64,000 bases of DNA from Catenulispora sp. EB89. GTDB taxonomy: Bacteria; Actinomycetota; Actinomycetes; Streptomycetales; Catenulisporaceae. Under the pieces are notes generated by a model. The model made no database searches and was not told the origin of the DNA. It saw only the letters and a list, made by a program, of their open reading frames with translations. The stretch spans positions 186,001 to 250,000 of the forward strand of contig NZ_JBGCCU010000009.1 of NCBI RefSeq assembly GCF_041261445.1, given 5' to 3'. This document shows, one piece after another, positions 42,601 through 50,900 of the stretch. Made by a program: the position numbers and the translations under genes. Each line of letters opens with the position of its first letter. Within the stretch, counting starts at the first letter, position 1.

Positions 42601-44338
42601 GCCGACCGCGCTGGCCGCCGGCGCCGGTCCGGTCGGGACGGTCGCCGAGGTCGGTCCGACCGACTTGTCAGAGCTCGTCGACGCCATCGGCGAGGCAGCC
42701 CGGCTGGCCGGCTGCGAGCCGGGCCCGAGTCCGTGGCTGGCGCCGCTGCCGGCCAAGCTGCTGCTGGAGGACCTGCCGCAGATCCGTCCGCTCGGCGCCG
42801 CGCGCCACGGCACCCGCCTGATCCCGGTCTCCTACGCGCTGGACGACCTGCCGGCCCGGCAGGCCCAGGCGCCGCTGGTGTTCAACCCGGACCGCGACGG
42901 ACACCTCTACTTCGTCGGCTCGGCGCGCTCCGGCCGGACCCAGGCGCTGCGGACGCTGGCCGGCGCGCTGGCCCGGACGGTGTCCACGGCCGACGTGCAC
43001 ATGTACGGGATCGACGCCGGCGGCGGCGCGCTGACCGTCCTGGAATCGCTCCCGCACTGCGGCGCCGTGGTGCAGCGCGCCGACCGGGAGCGGATCGAGC
43101 GGCTGCTGGCCCGGCTGGTCGCGGAGCTGACCCGCCGCCAGGACCTGCTGACCGTGCACAACGCGGCGAACCTGGCCGAGCTGCGCGAGACGCTGCCGCC
43201 CGGCGAGGTCCGCCCGGCGCACATCGTGGTGTTCGTGGACAGCTGGGAGGCGCTGAACACGGCGATCGGCGAGTTCGACAACGGCCGCCTGGTCGAGATG
43301 GTCTCCCAGCTCATCCGGGAGGGTGCGGCGGCCGGCCTGCACATGATCATCTCCGGGGACCGCGCGCTGCTCAACGGCAAGCTCGCCGCGCTGAACGAGG
43401 ACAAGTTCCTGCTGCGGATGAACGACCGCTCGGACTACATGCTGATCGGCATGAGCCACGCCGACCTGCCCACGGTGGTGCCGCCGGGCCGGGGCTGGCG
43501 CTCCGACGAGTGCACCGAGTCGCAGATCGCGCTGCTGGCGCCCGACCCGTCCGGAGCGGCGCAGGCCGAGGCGCTGCGCCGGATCGGCGAGACGGCCCGC
43601 GAGCGGGACAAGGACGTGTCCAAGGCGGCGCGCCCGTACCCGATCGCCTCGCTGCCGACGTCACTGACCTTCGCACAGGCCTGGGAGCGGATGCCGGTCG
43701 AGCCGCCGCGGCCGCTGTGGGCGCTGCTCGGGCTCAGCGGCGACGACATCGCCCCGCGCGGCGTGGACCTGGCGGCGCGCGGCGCCGTCGTGCTCGGCCC
43801 GGCCGGCACCGGGCGCAGCACCGTGCTGGCCACGATGGCGGTCTCGCTGCTGGCCGGCGGCACCGGACTGGTGGTGATCACGCCCCGGGACTCGCCGCTG
43901 CGCCGGCTGGCGGGCCAGCCCCGGGTCAAGGTGATCAGCACCCCGCAGCTCAGCGGCCCGGAGATCACCGAGGCGCTGGCCGAGGTCGGCACGCCGGCGG
44001 CGATCCTGATCGACGACACCGACCTGCTCCTGCACACCCCGGCCGACAACACCCTGCGCGACCTCATCGCCACCGGCCGGGACCAGGGCATCGGGATGGT
44101 CGCGGCCGGATCGCCGGAGACGTTCGTGCAGGCGGTCATCGGCTGGGTGGCGGAGCTGCGCCGTTCGCGCACCGGAGTGCTGCTGGCGCCGCAGAGCCTG
44201 GCCGAGGGCGACTGCATCGGGGTGCGGCTGCCGCAGGACCTGGTGCGCCGGCCCGCACGGTTCGGCCGCGGGCTGACCGGAGACGCGGCGACGGGGAACG
44301 TGCTGTCGCTGCTGATCCCGCATACCGAGTTGAAATGA
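39680..44338 (+). CDS. FHA-domain FtsK/SpoIIIE-type ATPase (EccC/EssC-like, type VII secretion)
   Basis: A 1552-residue protein. Order: ubiquitin-like N-terminus (1-100), FHA-like domain (about 105-175, WRLGLGSHFAGSGTDCTVRW), basic linker, two transmembrane helices (about 303-345, VITMLAPMVMGFSMVFLFHS), then three FtsK-type ATPase modules. Module 1 has Walker A IGGTTGSGKSELLQ (about 726) and Walker B LVIVVDEFATLA (about 832). Module 2 has FVGSARSGRTQALR (about 1079) and module 3 VLGPAGTGRSTVLA (about 1371); both have Arg in place of the Walker Lys. The architecture matches EssC/EccC, which power export of WXG100 proteins. None of the other ESX components is nearby. Confidence 0.93.
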   Translation: MRIALTVHGSRDGSDTTTDVVLETSPASELAEAAARLAALSDAAAAADHVAEYVPTLIEIDGVKADRRGLLGQTGLRDGSRVVLDGAVAGVALEDYGLTPRQALLEIRAVGGAGVGRTWRLGLGSHFAGSGTDCTVRWEGFPAEHTARLTVRPDGSVLVAEFDDVETGAGSGADAGPLEPAARPIRVVTPPATEPDTAKLTDRKAQRRAAKEAAKIAAKEARLEPPKPKREDSQPGQFTVRVNEDFELAGTVLRVSPPALADADVRRSERGLGLDYNRPPRIMPPLAVSRFRMPSLPNPQSRRPFTVITMLAPMVMGFSMVFLFHSYYYLAFTLFSPIFAITNLMSDRRTGRKSHRIAMIEFRRTKALRETEITAAVEAERVLRNQAAPDPATLGLIAVGPGTRLWERRRADGDHLTVRVGTADVPALVVVDEPGTSHLQPGPDWRVPAAPVSLDLAGVGVTGVAGPLTAVRDLARWMVIQAGVLQSPRDVQIHLLTDVETEPDWDWLRWLPHARFPEHHGSLVRVGNDPETVANRVAELGSVVNARIQARGSAITSVMFAEPDVLVIVDGARRLREVPGMVQILKDGPAVRVFFVCLDQREGLLPEECAAVVALEDGARPGGYYATVRQRGSVPVPDVRVDGVGAVWCDTVARAVAPIRDVTSEDRGMLPDSVALLDLLGLEPPDADRIVAGWERRPASTAFILGAGYDGPAVFDLVTDGPHALIGGTTGSGKSELLQAMVAALATANRPDELVFVLVDYKGGSAFRDCVRLPHTLGMVTDLDDHLVDRALTSLGAELRRREQVLAAAGAKDHPEYQAMRARDPELAPLPRLVIVVDEFATLAREVPDFVHGVVSISQRGRSLGLHLVLATQRPAGAVTADIRANTNLRVSLRMTDATESRDVIDTTDAAGISAATPGRALARLGHQMVVPFQTGYAGAARPVDFGADAADDAPPPLSAAAAMPWQRLGRRLPPTALAAGAGPVGTVAEVGPTDLSELVDAIGEAARLAGCEPGPSPWLAPLPAKLLLEDLPQIRPLGAARHGTRLIPVSYALDDLPARQAQAPLVFNPDRDGHLYFVGSARSGRTQALRTLAGALARTVSTADVHMYGIDAGGGALTVLESLPHCGAVVQRADRERIERLLARLVAELTRRQDLLTVHNAANLAELRETLPPGEVRPAHIVVFVDSWEALNTAIGEFDNGRLVEMVSQLIREGAAAGLHMIISGDRALLNGKLAALNEDKFLLRMNDRSDYMLIGMSHADLPTVVPPGRGWRSDECTESQIALLAPDPSGAAQAEALRRIGETARERDKDVSKAARPYPIASLPTSLTFAQAWERMPVEPPRPLWALLGLSGDDIAPRGVDLAARGAVVLGPAGTGRSTVLATMAVSLLAGGTGLVVITPRDSPLRRLAGQPRVKVISTPQLSGPEITEALAEVGTPAAILIDDTDLLLHTPADNTLRDLIATGRDQGIGMVAAGSPETFVQAVIGWVAELRRSRTGVLLAPQSLAEGDCIGVRLPQDLVRRPARFGRGLTGDAATGNVLSLLIPHTELK

Positions 44339-44361
44339 CGAAGGTGAAGGAGGGGACGGAT

Positions 44362-45294
44362 ATGAACGGTCTTGCTCTGACCCGCAAGCAGGCGGGGATC
44401 GCCGGCGCCGCCGCGATCGTGGTGGGGGTCGGACTGATCCTGGTTCCCGGCGGGGGACCGTCGTCGCAGCACGTGTCGGCGGCGGACGCGGCGGCGCGGG
44501 TGGCGTCGAGCTCGGCGGGCTCGGGGGGTTCGCCGAGTCCTTCGGGGTCGGCGGGGTCGGCGGGGTCCTCGGGTCCTTCGGCATCGGGCTCGTCGGCGGC
44601 GGCCGCGCCGTCGTCCAGCGCCGCGGCGCCCTCCTCGGCGGCACATCCCGCGCCGCCCCCGGCCGCGACCACGACCGTGACGCAGGCCGGACCGAACTCC
44701 GGCGGCGGGCAGCCGCCGCAGGCGTCGTCGGACCCGGCGTCGGCGCCGCGGACCTCGGCGAAGCCGTCCTCGGCACCGTCTCCGCACGCACCCGCGCCAA
44801 CGACGCCGAAGCCGGCACCCCCGACGTCCAACCCGCCCGCCCCGCCCGCGGGCTGCGCGGCCGGCTCAGGATCGAGCGGCAACGCCTTCGCCCCCATCGC
44901 AGGAGTCGAACACACCTCGTGCTGGGGCCTCACCACCGAGTCGACCGCCGACGACCCCTCCCGCGGCGGCGGCCAGGACCTCGGCAACCTGGCCAACGGC
45001 GCCTGGGCCGAGTACCCGAAGGTCAACTTCGGCACCGGAGGCAGCCAGTTCTTCGGCCGCGTCGCCTCCGGCGCGGTGGCCGGCATCAGCGGCCTGGTGA
45101 AGGTGCACCTGGACAGCCTGAGCAACGCGCCGGTGTCGGTCTTCGAGATCGCGAACACCGGCGGCTGGCAGAGCTGGCGCACGATCCAGATGAACATGAA
45201 CCCCACGAGCGGCGTGCACGACGTCTACCTGACCTTCGACAGCGGGCAGCCGCAGCCGTTCGTCAGTCTGCACTGGTTCGACTTCGGGAACTGA
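44362..45294 (+). CDS. Membrane-anchored CBM6-type carbohydrate-binding protein
   Basis: 310 residues; ATG 44362 has GGAGGGG at good spacing, while an in-frame ATG 27 nt earlier overlaps the ATPase stop (ATGA). N-terminal helix GIAGAAAIVVGVGLILVPGG, about 140 residues of Ser/Ala/Pro/Gly-rich stalk, then a CBM6 beta-sandwich: LGNLANGAWAEYPKVNFGTG, FFGRVASGAVAGISGLVKVH, NTGGWQSWRTIQM, DVYLTFDSGQ, VSLHWFDFGN. It binds polysaccharide outside the membrane. Last gene of the sigma/EccC operon and architectural twin of the ricin-type lectin at 36834-37694. Confidence 0.88.
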   Translation: MNGLALTRKQAGIAGAAAIVVGVGLILVPGGGPSSQHVSAADAAARVASSSAGSGGSPSPSGSAGSAGSSGPSASGSSAAAAPSSSAAAPSSAAHPAPPPAATTTVTQAGPNSGGGQPPQASSDPASAPRTSAKPSSAPSPHAPAPTTPKPAPPTSNPPAPPAGCAAGSGSSGNAFAPIAGVEHTSCWGLTTESTADDPSRGGGQDLGNLANGAWAEYPKVNFGTGGSQFFGRVASGAVAGISGLVKVHLDSLSNAPVSVFEIANTGGWQSWRTIQMNMNPTSGVHDVYLTFDSGQPQPFVSLHWFDFGN

Positions 45295-45847
45295 TCGGGG
45301 GGTGGTTGGTGGGTGGTTGGTGGGTGATTGGCGGGTCGGGCGATCGGTGCGCGTGCTGTTGAGCTATGTGTGGGTGGCTGGGGTGTGGTGGGTGCGGTGG
45401 GTGCGGTTTGTTGGTGGGTTTTTAAGAGCCTTTTACGGCTTCGCCTAAGGTTTGGTGACCTCGCTGGGTGGCGCAGTTCGGTGGTGTGCCGCTGGTTGCG
45501 CTGGCGGCCGGCGGTGTTGCTGGACACGACCGCGCACGGGTCCGAGTCACTGCGCATGCGTTGCGTAGGCGGCGATCGTTGGGCGTGGTGGGTGCGTGAA
45601 AGTCAAGAGCAGGCGCCTCCGGCGGGGGCACTCGAGGCTCTGAGGGATCCCCAACCCCCCGCGTCGGCGGCGGTTCGTGTGTTGGTCGCCTCGTCCCGGA
45701 TCCCTCGTCGCTGTCGTCGCCCTAAAGGGAACCATCCCGGCCTGGCGGGGTAAAGCCGGATCGCACGCTGCTGTGGTCGGGCCGCGTCCGGCTTGACCCC
45801 GCCAGTCCGGGCTGGTTGTGCAAGCACCGCCGACAGCGACGAGGGAT

Positions 45848-45960
45848 CCGGGACAACCCCCACTGTGGTGTGGACGGGGTCCACTCGGGTGCGTGCACGT
45901 GCGGGTGGTGACGTGGCGTGCCCGAGGCGAGGGAATCCTTCCCACAGGCGGGGTTGTCCC
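45848..45960. repeat. Inverted-repeat-bounded core segment, orientation 2
   Basis: CCGGGACAACCCC (45848-45860) faces GGGGTTGTCCC (45950-45960). The enclosed 89 bp begins CACTGTGGTGTGGAC and ends GGGAATCCTTCCCACAGGC, the reverse complement of the copy A core. The sequences outside the repeats are collinear with copy A. Confidence 0.8.
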
Positions 45961-46108
45961 GGGTTCCCCGTCGCGTCGGCGGGCGTAGCCAAGCTGGCCG
46001 GGCCGGTGGTGTCAAGTCGCACGGAACCCGACCCAAGCAGCGTGTGATCCGACTTGATACCACCGGACCGGTCTGCTTCCGTCAGGCGACGATGCGACGG
46101 GGAACCCG
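45960..46108. repeat. Extra palindromic module present only in copy B
   Basis: CGGGTTCCCCGTCGC (45960-45974) faces GCGACGGGGAACCCG (46094-46108); inside, CCGGTGGTGTCAAGTCG faces CGACTTGATACCACCGG. The innermost loop, ACCCGACCCAAGCAGCGTGT, is the reverse complement of a sequence in another loop of both copies (ACACGCTGCTGTGGTCGGG near 972; CGCACGCTGCTGTGGTCGGG near 45761). Copy A passes directly from TTGTCC to GGGGAACCCGGG here. Confidence 0.75.
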
Positions 46109-46493
46109 GGACATAGGCGACCACAAGCAACGACCGGCGCCCAACAGCGCGGCCCCCCCCTCCCCGGAGCGAGTGCCGCTCGCCGCGCAGGCGCCGCCGG
46201 AGGCCCTGTCTTTGACTGTTGGTGCCCACCACACGCGGCCGCCAGCCGCCCACACGACGTGTGCGCAGTGACTCGAACCCGCGCGCGGTCGTGCACACGA
46301 ACAACCGCCAGCCGCCAGCGCGTCCCCAGGCACACCACCGAACTGCGCCACCCAGCGGATCCTTCTTAAAGCCCTGCGAAGCCGTAAAAAGCTCCTAAAA
46401 CCCACCAACAAACCGCACCCGACGCACCCACCACACCCCAGCCACCCACACACCAAGCAGTAGCGCCTCACTTTCAAACTCTCGAACCACCGG

Positions 46494-47582
46494 TCAGCGC
46501 AGCAGCGCTTCGATCAGATCAGTGCCCAGCCGGGCGCTGCGAACGATGTCGATTTCGTAGAGCACATACCGCCCACGCCGCGTGGAAGTGATGAGGCCCG
46601 AGTTCTTCAATACCGCCAGGTGCCGCGAGACCTCTGGCGCGCTCACCATCCACGCGTCGGCGAGCTGCGCCGTGGTCTGCGGGGCGCGCAGGATGCTGCG
46701 GACGAGTCGGAGCCGGAGTGGGTGGTCCAGAGCGTGCAGCCGGTCCTGAATGTCGGCCACGGACACCGTCGGCTCTTCGAGGCCGGCCAGGATCGGGTAG
46801 TTGAGTACCGGGCGGCGGCCGGCTGCGTGGACGACCAGCAGGTGCGGGTGGGAGAACGTGCTGGGCAGGAACGTCAGGCCGCGGCCGCTGGCCGAGGCGG
46901 TGCGGTCCTGCAGCTTGTCGACGACGATGCGGTCGCCCGAAGGTGTCAGCGTCAGCGCCGGGGACACGGCGGCGAGCATCGCCTCCAGTCCGTGCCGCTC
47001 CAGCAGGTCGTGCTTGTGGCGGGCGTCCGCCGCGAGCCGGCCGACGACCCGGGTCCAGGCGTCGGCGAAGAACCCGCTGTCGCAGTCCTCCAGCAGACGG
47101 CGGATCCAGCTGCGGGTGGCGCCCGGGCGGGCGAGGATCTGGTCCACGAAGTCCAGCGCGCGCGGCCCCCGCGCGCCGGCCCGGTCGCGGGCGATCTTGC
47201 GCGCGACGTCGTCGACCAGCGGCGAGTCCAGGTCGTCGCGCAGCGGCACGACACCACAGCTGCTGGTCATCAGGGCGTCGCGGACCCACGCCTCGTCGTC
47301 GAGGGTGTCGAGGACGTCGAGCTCGGCGGCCAGCGTCGGCTGCGGCACGGCGGGCAGAAGCATGTCCGAGCGGGAGGTGCGCCACAGGTAGTCCGCGACC
47401 AGGATGCGGTCCATCAAGTCCGGGGCGATGCCGGCCGTGGCCGCGGTGACCCAGCCGTTCTGCGTCTGGTGGTGCGCGGGCTCCACCAGGAGGTGCAGGG
47501 CGGAGCCGAGTTCGGCCAGCGGGGAGGGCGCGAAGAGGTACTGGTCCGCGGACACGCTGGTCACATCGATGCTGACGCTCAT
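46494..47582 (-). CDS. ArsR-type winged-helix regulator with large N-terminal domain
   Basis: 362 residues. An N-terminal domain of about 270 residues (YLFAPSPLAELGSALHLLVE, LMDRILVADYLWRTSRSDML) of the type often joined to ArsR HTHs in actinobacteria precedes a C-terminal winged helix: HPLRLRLVRSILRAPQTTAQ, SAPEVSRHLAVLKNSGLITS, RRGRYVLYEIDI. No metal-binding ELCV motif, so it senses something other than metals. Divergent from an MFS exporter, 98 bp away, with an 8-bp inverted repeat in between. It is the intact homologue of the deletion pseudogene at 36065-36815. Confidence 0.9.
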   Translation of the reverse strand: MSVSIDVTSVSADQYLFAPSPLAELGSALHLLVEPAHHQTQNGWVTAATAGIAPDLMDRILVADYLWRTSRSDMLLPAVPQPTLAAELDVLDTLDDEAWVRDALMTSSCGVVPLRDDLDSPLVDDVARKIARDRAGARGPRALDFVDQILARPGATRSWIRRLLEDCDSGFFADAWTRVVGRLAADARHKHDLLERHGLEAMLAAVSPALTLTPSGDRIVVDKLQDRTASASGRGLTFLPSTFSHPHLLVVHAAGRRPVLNYPILAGLEEPTVSVADIQDRLHALDHPLRLRLVRSILRAPQTTAQLADAWMVSAPEVSRHLAVLKNSGLITSTRRGRYVLYEIDIVRSARLGTDLIEALLR

Positions 47583-47599
47583 AAGGGAATCGTCGCAGT

Positions 47600-47619
47600 T
47601 GGCGGCGGGTTCGCCGCCA
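47600..47619. promoter_or_regulatory. 8-bp inverted repeat between ArsR-type regulator and MFS gene
   Basis: TGGCGGCG (47600-47607), GGTT, CGCCGCCA (47612-47619). It lies 18 bp before the regulator start and about 60 bp before the MFS start, a plausible operator for local repression. Confidence 0.5.
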
Positions 47620-47680
47620 GAGTTGACGATTACCGTTAACCGGATGCTGTCGGAGGCGGTACGACTCCCATGGTGGCTCC

Positions 47681-49180
47681 ATGCTCACCGCCGCGAACAC
47701 CCCGCCTCAGGGAAGACCAGGAACACCTGGCCCGTCGGGCCTGTCTACACCACCGGCCCCGGCCCCGGCCGAGGCCGCCCCAGCCCCGCCGTCGAAGCTC
47801 TCCACCGTCCGTCTGCTGCGCGGACTCGGCGGCGGACGCTACGCCTTCGCCGCCGCCGTGTCCGCGCTCGGCGCCGGGCTCATCCGGCCGTTCCTGCTCC
47901 TGTACGCGGTCACCATCAGCCACCTCAGCCCGAGCCAAGCCGGCCTGGCCTTGTCGGGCGGGTTCGTGGCCGGACTCCTGCTGGTGCCGGTGGCCGGACG
48001 CTGGGTCGACGCCGGCGCGCGCCGCACCGTGGTGGTCACCACCATCGGGCTGCGCGTCGCCGGGTTGATCCTGCTGCTGGTGGTTCCCGGCCCGGCCGGA
48101 TTCATCGGTGCCTGCCTGTTGCAGGGCATCGGCAACCAGACCGGGCCGATCGCGCAGGGCGCCGTCGTGTCGAGTCTGGCCGTGGGCTACGAGCGGGACG
48201 CGGTCCTGGCCGCGCTGCGCTCGCTGGGCAACGCGGGGCTCGGCGCCGGTGCGCTGCTGGCGACCGTCGCGTTGGGGTCGGGGGCGGTGGGGATGCGGTG
48301 GCTGGCGCTGGCGACCGCCACGGGCTACCTGATCTCGGGCGTCCTGATCTCGACCGTCCGGCTCCCGGACGAGCAGCCTGGCCAGGCCGGACGCCCGCAG
48401 GCACGCCGGGCGGGGAAGCTCCGCCAACCCATCGCGCCGGCCGACCGGCCCGTCATGCGCCGCCTGACCATCATGAACCTCGCGAACCTGCCCTTCGCGT
48501 TGTGCTTCGACATCCTGGAGGTCGCCCTCCCGGTCGTCATCGTCACCCAGCTCGCGGCCTCGCCCGCGTGGTCCTCAGGGATCTTCGTGGCGAACACGGT
48601 GATGGTGATCCTGATCCAGCTGCCTGTCGTGGTCTGGATGTCGCGGCGCCCGCGCCGTCACGTGTTCGGCATCGCCGGCGGCGTCCTCGCCGCGTCCTAC
48701 CTCGGATTCCTCGCCGCCGGTGCCGCTCACGGAGCCGCCGGCGCCACGGCCATCGCTGCCGTCTCGGTCCTCTACACGCTCGGCGAGGTCCTCTACACAG
48801 GCGTCGGCACCCCTCTGGTGATCGACGCGGCACCATCCCATCTGCGCGGCACCGCGTTGGCACGGTGGCAGCTTTCACTCGGTCTCGGCCGAGCGATCGC
48901 CCCGCTGGCGATTACCTTCGCCCTCAGCGTCTCCTCCACCGCACTCTGGCTGCCACTGGCGATCACGACGCTCATCGGCGCCGCCGTGATCGTGCGCCAT
49001 GCTCCGACCGACTCCAGCCGCCAGGACCGGGGTGGCGGCACTCCGGCTGGCACCCGCGAGCGGTACGGCCAATGGTCCGCCCGGCGTCGGGCGCGAGAGC
49101 TGGAACAGGCGGAACTCAAGCGCCGGTTGTACGCCGACGGCTATCGCCCGGACCGGATCAGGAATGGCCCTCCGAGGTGA
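47681..49180 (+). CDS. MFS drug-efflux-type transporter
   Basis: 499 residues with about 12 transmembrane helices. The N-terminal 40 residues are Pro/Ala-rich and disordered. MFS loop 2-3 motif: GGFVAGLLLVPVAGRWVDAG with ARRTVV following. Helix 4-5 region: LLQGIGNQTGPIAQGAVVSS. A central cytoplasmic loop lies at about 235-265. The C-terminal tail of about 50 residues is highly charged (RERYGQWSARRRARELEQAE) and unusual for the family; it could be a regulatory or docking segment. Start choice is weak because no clear RBS lies before ATG 47681. Regulated most likely by the divergent ArsR-type protein. Confidence 0.9.
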   Translation: MLTAANTPPQGRPGTPGPSGLSTPPAPAPAEAAPAPPSKLSTVRLLRGLGGGRYAFAAAVSALGAGLIRPFLLLYAVTISHLSPSQAGLALSGGFVAGLLLVPVAGRWVDAGARRTVVVTTIGLRVAGLILLLVVPGPAGFIGACLLQGIGNQTGPIAQGAVVSSLAVGYERDAVLAALRSLGNAGLGAGALLATVALGSGAVGMRWLALATATGYLISGVLISTVRLPDEQPGQAGRPQARRAGKLRQPIAPADRPVMRRLTIMNLANLPFALCFDILEVALPVVIVTQLAASPAWSSGIFVANTVMVILIQLPVVVWMSRRPRRHVFGIAGGVLAASYLGFLAAGAAHGAAGATAIAAVSVLYTLGEVLYTGVGTPLVIDAAPSHLRGTALARWQLSLGLGRAIAPLAITFALSVSSTALWLPLAITTLIGAAVIVRHAPTDSSRQDRGGGTPAGTRERYGQWSARRRARELEQAELKRRLYADGYRPDRIRNGPPR

Positions 49181-49361
49181 TGAGACGAGCCGCCCCAGAC
49201 CGGCGCGCACTCCGAGTTCGTGCCCTGCCGTCTGCACGAGCCCGGGGAGCCCCCGGCCCCCGCATCAAGCCGCGCCACAGAAGGCCGCGGCCGGCTCGAG
49301 TACCCCGCCCGAACCCCTACTGGACGGAGCGTGGTCGGCGCGCTGTCTCAACGACGAGCGG

Positions 49362-50750
49362 TCAGAGGGTACGCGGCAGAGCGCCCCCTGCCGGAATGAC
49401 CGGCGGTGGCAGGGGTGCCGGACCGAGGGTCGTCGTGCCGGGCCGCGCCAGGCGGGTCAGGCCGTGCCGGTAGGCCTCGACGGCTTCGCGGGTGCGGCCT
49501 TGGCGGTCCAGGAGGTCGCCGAGGAGCCGGGAGGTGTCGGCCAGGTCGCCGATGACGTCGGCTTCCTGTTGGAGGTGGATGGCGGTGCGGTAGTGCTGCT
49601 CGGCTCCGGCCGGGTCGCCGGCGTGCTCGCGGATCTGGCCCAGCAGATGGTGTGCCGCGGCGGCGTGGATCGTTCCGTGTCCGGTCCCGAGGCCGTCGAG
49701 CAGGCGGCCGAGCAGGCCTTCGGCTTCGGCCGGGTGGCCGAGGCGCCAGCGGACGTCGGCGAGTTCGACCTCGACCTGTACCGCGTAGAAGGTGGCGCCG
49801 GTGGCGCGCAGCATCTCCGCGGCGGCGCGCAGCTCGGCCTCCGCGTCGTCCAGGCGGTTGTGCTGGGCGTGCAGGTACCCGCGCATCCAGTGGCACTGCG
49901 CCAGCTCGACGCGGATCTCCCACTGCTGGTACACCTCGGAGGCCTTGACCAGAGCGGCTTCGGCGTCCTCGAACCGGCCGCCGGATGCCAACGTGCGGGC
50001 CACGGAACGGTGCAGCGTGGCGATCGCGACCGGGTCGGTGACCTGGGGTGCGAGATCGAGCGCGAGCGAAGCCGCCTTCGTCGCGCGCTCCATCGCGCCG
50101 AGTTCGAGATAGGGGCCGATCACCGCGGCGTACAGCAGCATCAGCGATCCCGGATCCGGCAGCCCGCCGCTGTTCAGTTCGTTGATCGTGGACTCGAGCA
50201 GGTAGCAGGAGTAGCGGACGTCGCCTTCGAGGTAGTGCGCCGTCGCGCGACCGCGGATGGCGCGCACCCGCGCCGGCAGCGGCTGGTCGGCCAGCAGTGC
50301 CTCAGCCTGCTCGAACTGTTCGCGGCCCGCGACCAGCTCGCCCCGCCGCAGCAGGAATGATCCCAGCGTACTGCGCAGCTCGGCGACCAGGTCCGACAAG
50401 TCGTTGTCGGTCGCTTGACCGATCAGGTCCGCCATCAGGGTCTCGGCGGGCTCCGTCTGCCCATCGTCCATCAGCCGGCGCGCCTCGGCCTGCCCGTCGT
50501 GGATCCGGACTCGAAGCCCGCCGGGTACGCCGGTCGCGAGTTCCTCGTAGCCGACCTCGAGGCGCTCGGCGAAGTACCGCAGCGCCGCCTCGGACGGCTG
50601 CGCCTTGCCCGCTTCCACCGTGGAGACGTACGCGGCGGTATATCCGGGTTCTGCCAAGGCCCGCTGGGACATGCGGCGGTCGGTGCGCAGCCGGTGCAAA
50701 CGAGCGCCGAGCCGCTGCGGACTGTCGTCACCGGCGGCGGAACCGGGCAT
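49362..50750 (-). CDS. XRE-family regulator with TPR effector domain
   Basis: 462 residues. N-terminal Cro/CI helix-turn-helix (about 12-70: LGARLHRLRTDRRMSQRALA, GYTAAYVSTVEAGKAQPSEA) followed by a helical-repeat domain to about 440 (EPAETLMADLIGQATDNDLS, ATLHRSVARTLASGGRFEDA, TAIHLQQEADVIGDLADTSR). The layout is like Rgg/PlcR-type or actinobacterial XRE-TPR regulators that sense peptides. Divergent from a proline iminopeptidase and two secreted prolyl peptidases, which fits a peptide-responsive role. The 181-nt gap before it (49181-49361) shows no gene. Confidence 0.9.
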   Translation of the reverse strand: MPGSAAGDDSPQRLGARLHRLRTDRRMSQRALAEPGYTAAYVSTVEAGKAQPSEAALRYFAERLEVGYEELATGVPGGLRVRIHDGQAEARRLMDDGQTEPAETLMADLIGQATDNDLSDLVAELRSTLGSFLLRRGELVAGREQFEQAEALLADQPLPARVRAIRGRATAHYLEGDVRYSCYLLESTINELNSGGLPDPGSLMLLYAAVIGPYLELGAMERATKAASLALDLAPQVTDPVAIATLHRSVARTLASGGRFEDAEAALVKASEVYQQWEIRVELAQCHWMRGYLHAQHNRLDDAEAELRAAAEMLRATGATFYAVQVEVELADVRWRLGHPAEAEGLLGRLLDGLGTGHGTIHAAAAHHLLGQIREHAGDPAGAEQHYRTAIHLQQEADVIGDLADTSRLLGDLLDRQGRTREAVEAYRHGLTRLARPGTTTLGPAPLPPPVIPAGGALPRTL

Positions 50751-50854
50751 CGGGGGCGTCCTCCTCGTTCTGTTTCGGGCTGCTCACCGCACTCCTATCA
50801 CGAATCCCCCGGGGTCTTGTGTCCCACGGCCTCCTGCCCTATGTTAACCCGCAC

Positions 50855-50870
50855 AGTAACTGAAGTTACT
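50855..50870. promoter_or_regulatory. AT-rich perfect palindrome between XRE regulator and peptidase operon
   Basis: AGTAACT-GA-AGTTACT, 7-bp arms, 31 bp before the GTG of the iminopeptidase gene. It lies beside TATGTTAACC (50840-50849) in an AT-rich island and is probably the XRE operator. Confidence 0.65.
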
Positions 50871-50900
50871 ACTTCATTTAACGCAGAGGGGTGAGACCGC

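Larger units (their letters stand above)
45348..46467. mobile_element. Long nested palindromic element, copy B (1120 bp, non-coding)
   Basis: Second copy of the element at 565-1543, in the same overall orientation. Ends: TGCGCGTGCTG on the left and, read inward, GGCGCTACTGCTTGG on the right. Shared landmarks: CGCGTCGGCGGCGGTT near 45660, the perfect 19-bp inverted repeat (45698-45716 and 45831-45849), GGGACATAGGCGACCAC near 46107, and the right arm with AGCGGATCCTTCTTAAAG near 46357. It differs by an inverted core (45861-45949) and an additional palindromic module (45960-46108). No flanking direct repeat is evident. No protein-coding gene is present between 45295 and 46493. Confidence 0.7.
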
